Shown piece by piece: positions 5,763-7,141 of a stretch of 7,141 nt of DNA (the stretch's first letter is position 1; every line of letters starts with the position of its first letter). The translations under genes were made by a program, and so were the position numbers. Under the pieces are notes generated by a model that searched no databases, was not told the DNA's origin, and saw only the letters and a program-made list of their open reading frames with translations. The stretch comes from Phycisphaerales bacterium UBA3158 (lineage in GTDB: Bacteria; Planctomycetota; Phycisphaerae; Phycisphaerales; SM1A02): positions 1 through 7,141 of the forward strand of contig DEYM01000061.1 of assembly GCA_002364555.1 (NCBI GenBank), read 5' to 3'.

Positions 5763-7141
5763 ATGTGCATTGTCGGTTCAACCAAGCTTCCGCTCATAGC
5801 CACAGTCGTCATGGCTGCTTTGATGGGTCATCTGATGTCACCATCGGCCTTCGGTGTGGAACCGGCTGATGGCGTTCAGTTGGGAGTGACTCAGGTTCGT
5901 CTCGACTGGACGGATCAGCTCGAGTCTGGAGTGCATGATGTTCAACTGGCACGAGTCGCCGGAGCCGGTGATCCGTTCGATTCCCCGATCGTCGATCAGC
6001 GAATCGACGGGGGTTCACTCCTCGTCGAGGAGGGCATCATCTTCGGTGCCAACTACCAGTGGCGAGTTCGATCCGTCGAGGACGGCGTCCCTCAGGAATG
6101 GTCGGTGCTCTCGAGCTTCTCGACCAAAGTCATTCCACTGGGCTACGAACTCTCGGTTCAGACCCAATTCGGGCAGACGGCACCTCAGCCGGGTGTGACG
6201 GTCTTCAATCATTGCAATTCAGTCGTCGGCTTCAATCTCCAAGGTGAACAGGTCCTCTTCGTCGAGACCCAGGCGAGAGTCGGTGATGTGAAGATCATTC
6301 CCGGCGGACGTCTGCTCCATGTCGGTGGCAGTCGTGCCTGGATATTGAATTTCGCGGGCGAGGTTCTCTGGGCCTCCCCTCAATCCGATGATCTCAGGGT
6401 GCATCACTGCGCATCGATGATGCCCAACGGGAACGTCATGCTGCTGTTGCGAGAGTATCGCGACATCACCCAGGATGGCGTCACGAGGGAATGGCAGGGT
6501 GATCGCATCGTCGAGATGGACATCGACACGAACGAGATCGTCTGGGAATGGTCGACGTTCGACTACTACACGACCGATGACTACGACGAGTTCCAGACCA
6601 ACCACTGGAACGACTGGACCCACGTCAACAATGCCCACTACGAACCTGCCGACAACAGCGTCTACATCTCCTGTCGCCATCTGAGTCGAATCACCAGGAT
6701 CGACTACGACACCAAGGAGATCGTCTACAACCTGGGCATGGACATGCCATCGGGCGATGTCATGGTGGGAAATGATCTGTTCTCGTATCAGCATTCCCCG
6801 CAGCTGCTGCCCAACGGAAATCTGGTTCTCTTCGACAACGGCAACCGTCGTGGTGGGGTACCAGCCGGCGCAGACGCGAGGACCTATGCCGTCGAGATCG
6901 AGCTTTCGGGTTCTCCTCTCGAAGAGGCTTCCATCGTCTGGTCGTGGGAAACGCCGACCTACTGTCCATCCACGGGCGATGCCGATCGCCTCGAGAATGG
7001 AAACACGCTAGTGACAAGCACGCAATTGCTGGGCATGTATGAAGTCGACCCCCAGGGCGAGATCGCCTGGAATCTGGAGATCCTCTCACTTGAGAGTTGT
7101 GCGGGCCTTCGCCCGGGATACCGCTCGACCAGAATCCCCAA
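5763..7141 (+). CDS. Exported aryl-sulfate sulfotransferase (ASST type), 3' end missing
   Basis: The frame is open from the ATG to the window edge, giving 459 residues and no stop. In this family sulfate moves from a phenolic sulfate ester to a phenol outside the cytoplasm, without PAPS, through a sulfated histidine on a six-bladed propeller. Residues 1 to about 31 form a signal peptide. About 33-125 look like a fibronectin-III domain, ending NYQWRVRS...EWSVLSSFSTK. The propeller follows, with HH at 214-215 before MPNGN, DWTHVNNAHY (His287), SCRHLSRITRID (Arg305), YQHSPQLLPNGNLVLFDNG (His344) and GDADRLENGNTLVT. From memory the E. coli enzyme uses His252, His356, Arg374 and His436; the 18-residue His-Arg spacing is identical here (287 to 305), so the active site looks complete and His344 is the likely sulfate carrier. 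Cysteines are at 2, 151, 216, 304, 401 and 446. The donor and acceptor are unknown. The gene stands alone and is divergent from the transporter. Confidence 0.92.
   Translation, partial: MCIVGSTKLPLIATVVMAALMGHLMSPSAFGVEPADGVQLGVTQVRLDWTDQLESGVHDVQLARVAGAGDPFDSPIVDQRIDGGSLLVEEGIIFGANYQWRVRSVEDGVPQEWSVLSSFSTKVIPLGYELSVQTQFGQTAPQPGVTVFNHCNSVVGFNLQGEQVLFVETQARVGDVKIIPGGRLLHVGGSRAWILNFAGEVLWASPQSDDLRVHHCASMMPNGNVMLLLREYRDITQDGVTREWQGDRIVEMDIDTNEIVWEWSTFDYYTTDDYDEFQTNHWNDWTHVNNAHYEPADNSVYISCRHLSRITRIDYDTKEIVYNLGMDMPSGDVMVGNDLFSYQHSPQLLPNGNLVLFDNGNRRGGVPAGADARTYAVEIELSGSPLEEASIVWSWETPTYCPSTGDADRLENGNTLVTSTQLLGMYEVDPQGEIAWNLEILSLESCAGLRPGYRSTRIP

Noticed and set aside
6219..6794. Open frame of 191 residues antisense to the sulfotransferase
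   Set aside because: It is rich in Val and Asp with no motif and no ribosome binding site, and it lies wholly opposite the well-supported sulfotransferase.
1..7141. Search by eye for CRISPR arrays, insertion sequences, phage genes, attachment repeats at the tRNA and toxin-antitoxin pairs
   Set aside because: No regularly spaced repeats, transposase or integrase motifs were found. The tRNA 3' end, where attachment repeats usually lie, is outside the window.

Overview
This window looks like ordinary chromosomal DNA of a free-living, probably marine planctomycete, most likely of the Phycisphaerae. The best clue is the cysteine-flanked, dockerin-like C-terminus of the exported protein at 1908-3521, of a type common in secreted proteins of that class. 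The moderately high GC content and the exported proteins agree. The lineage is inferred from motifs, not from a marker gene. I see no insertion sequence, phage gene, CRISPR array or toxin-antitoxin pair.

Layout, left to right. The window opens inside a minus-strand tRNA gene, probably tRNA-Gly, of which only the 5' end is present. Between it and the next gene lies a nested imperfect palindrome that overlaps a candidate tRNA promoter. A minus-strand gene (168-731) encodes a small lipoprotein with an ATP10/thioredoxin-like look but no redox cysteines. Divergent from it is a two-gene plus-strand operon: an SRPBCC (START-like) protein and a four-helix membrane protein, overlapping by four bases (GTGA). 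Next on the plus strand is a 537-residue exported protein of unknown function ending in a dockerin-like region.

Two minus-strand membrane-protein genes follow: a four-helix protein of 154 residues (3592-4056) and, upstream of it, a 12-helix major facilitator superfamily transporter (4172-5581). The last gene (5763 to the window end) is plus strand, divergent from the transporter and cut by the window edge. It is an exported aryl-sulfate sulfotransferase of the ASST type, with a fibronectin-III-like N-terminal domain and all four active-site positions (two His-containing propeller motifs, an Arg and the His that carries sulfate in the family). It has no plus-strand stop in its frame up to the window end.

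The genes do not form one clear pathway. Most products act at or outside the cytoplasmic membrane: a lipoprotein, an exported dockerin protein, an exported sulfotransferase, a transporter and two small membrane proteins. The points most worth following are the sulfotransferase, the coupled SRPBCC/membrane-protein pair, the unrecognised dockerin protein and the palindrome beside the tRNA. I found no convincing evidence of a wholly new multi-gene system. No gap between genes exceeds 300 bases.
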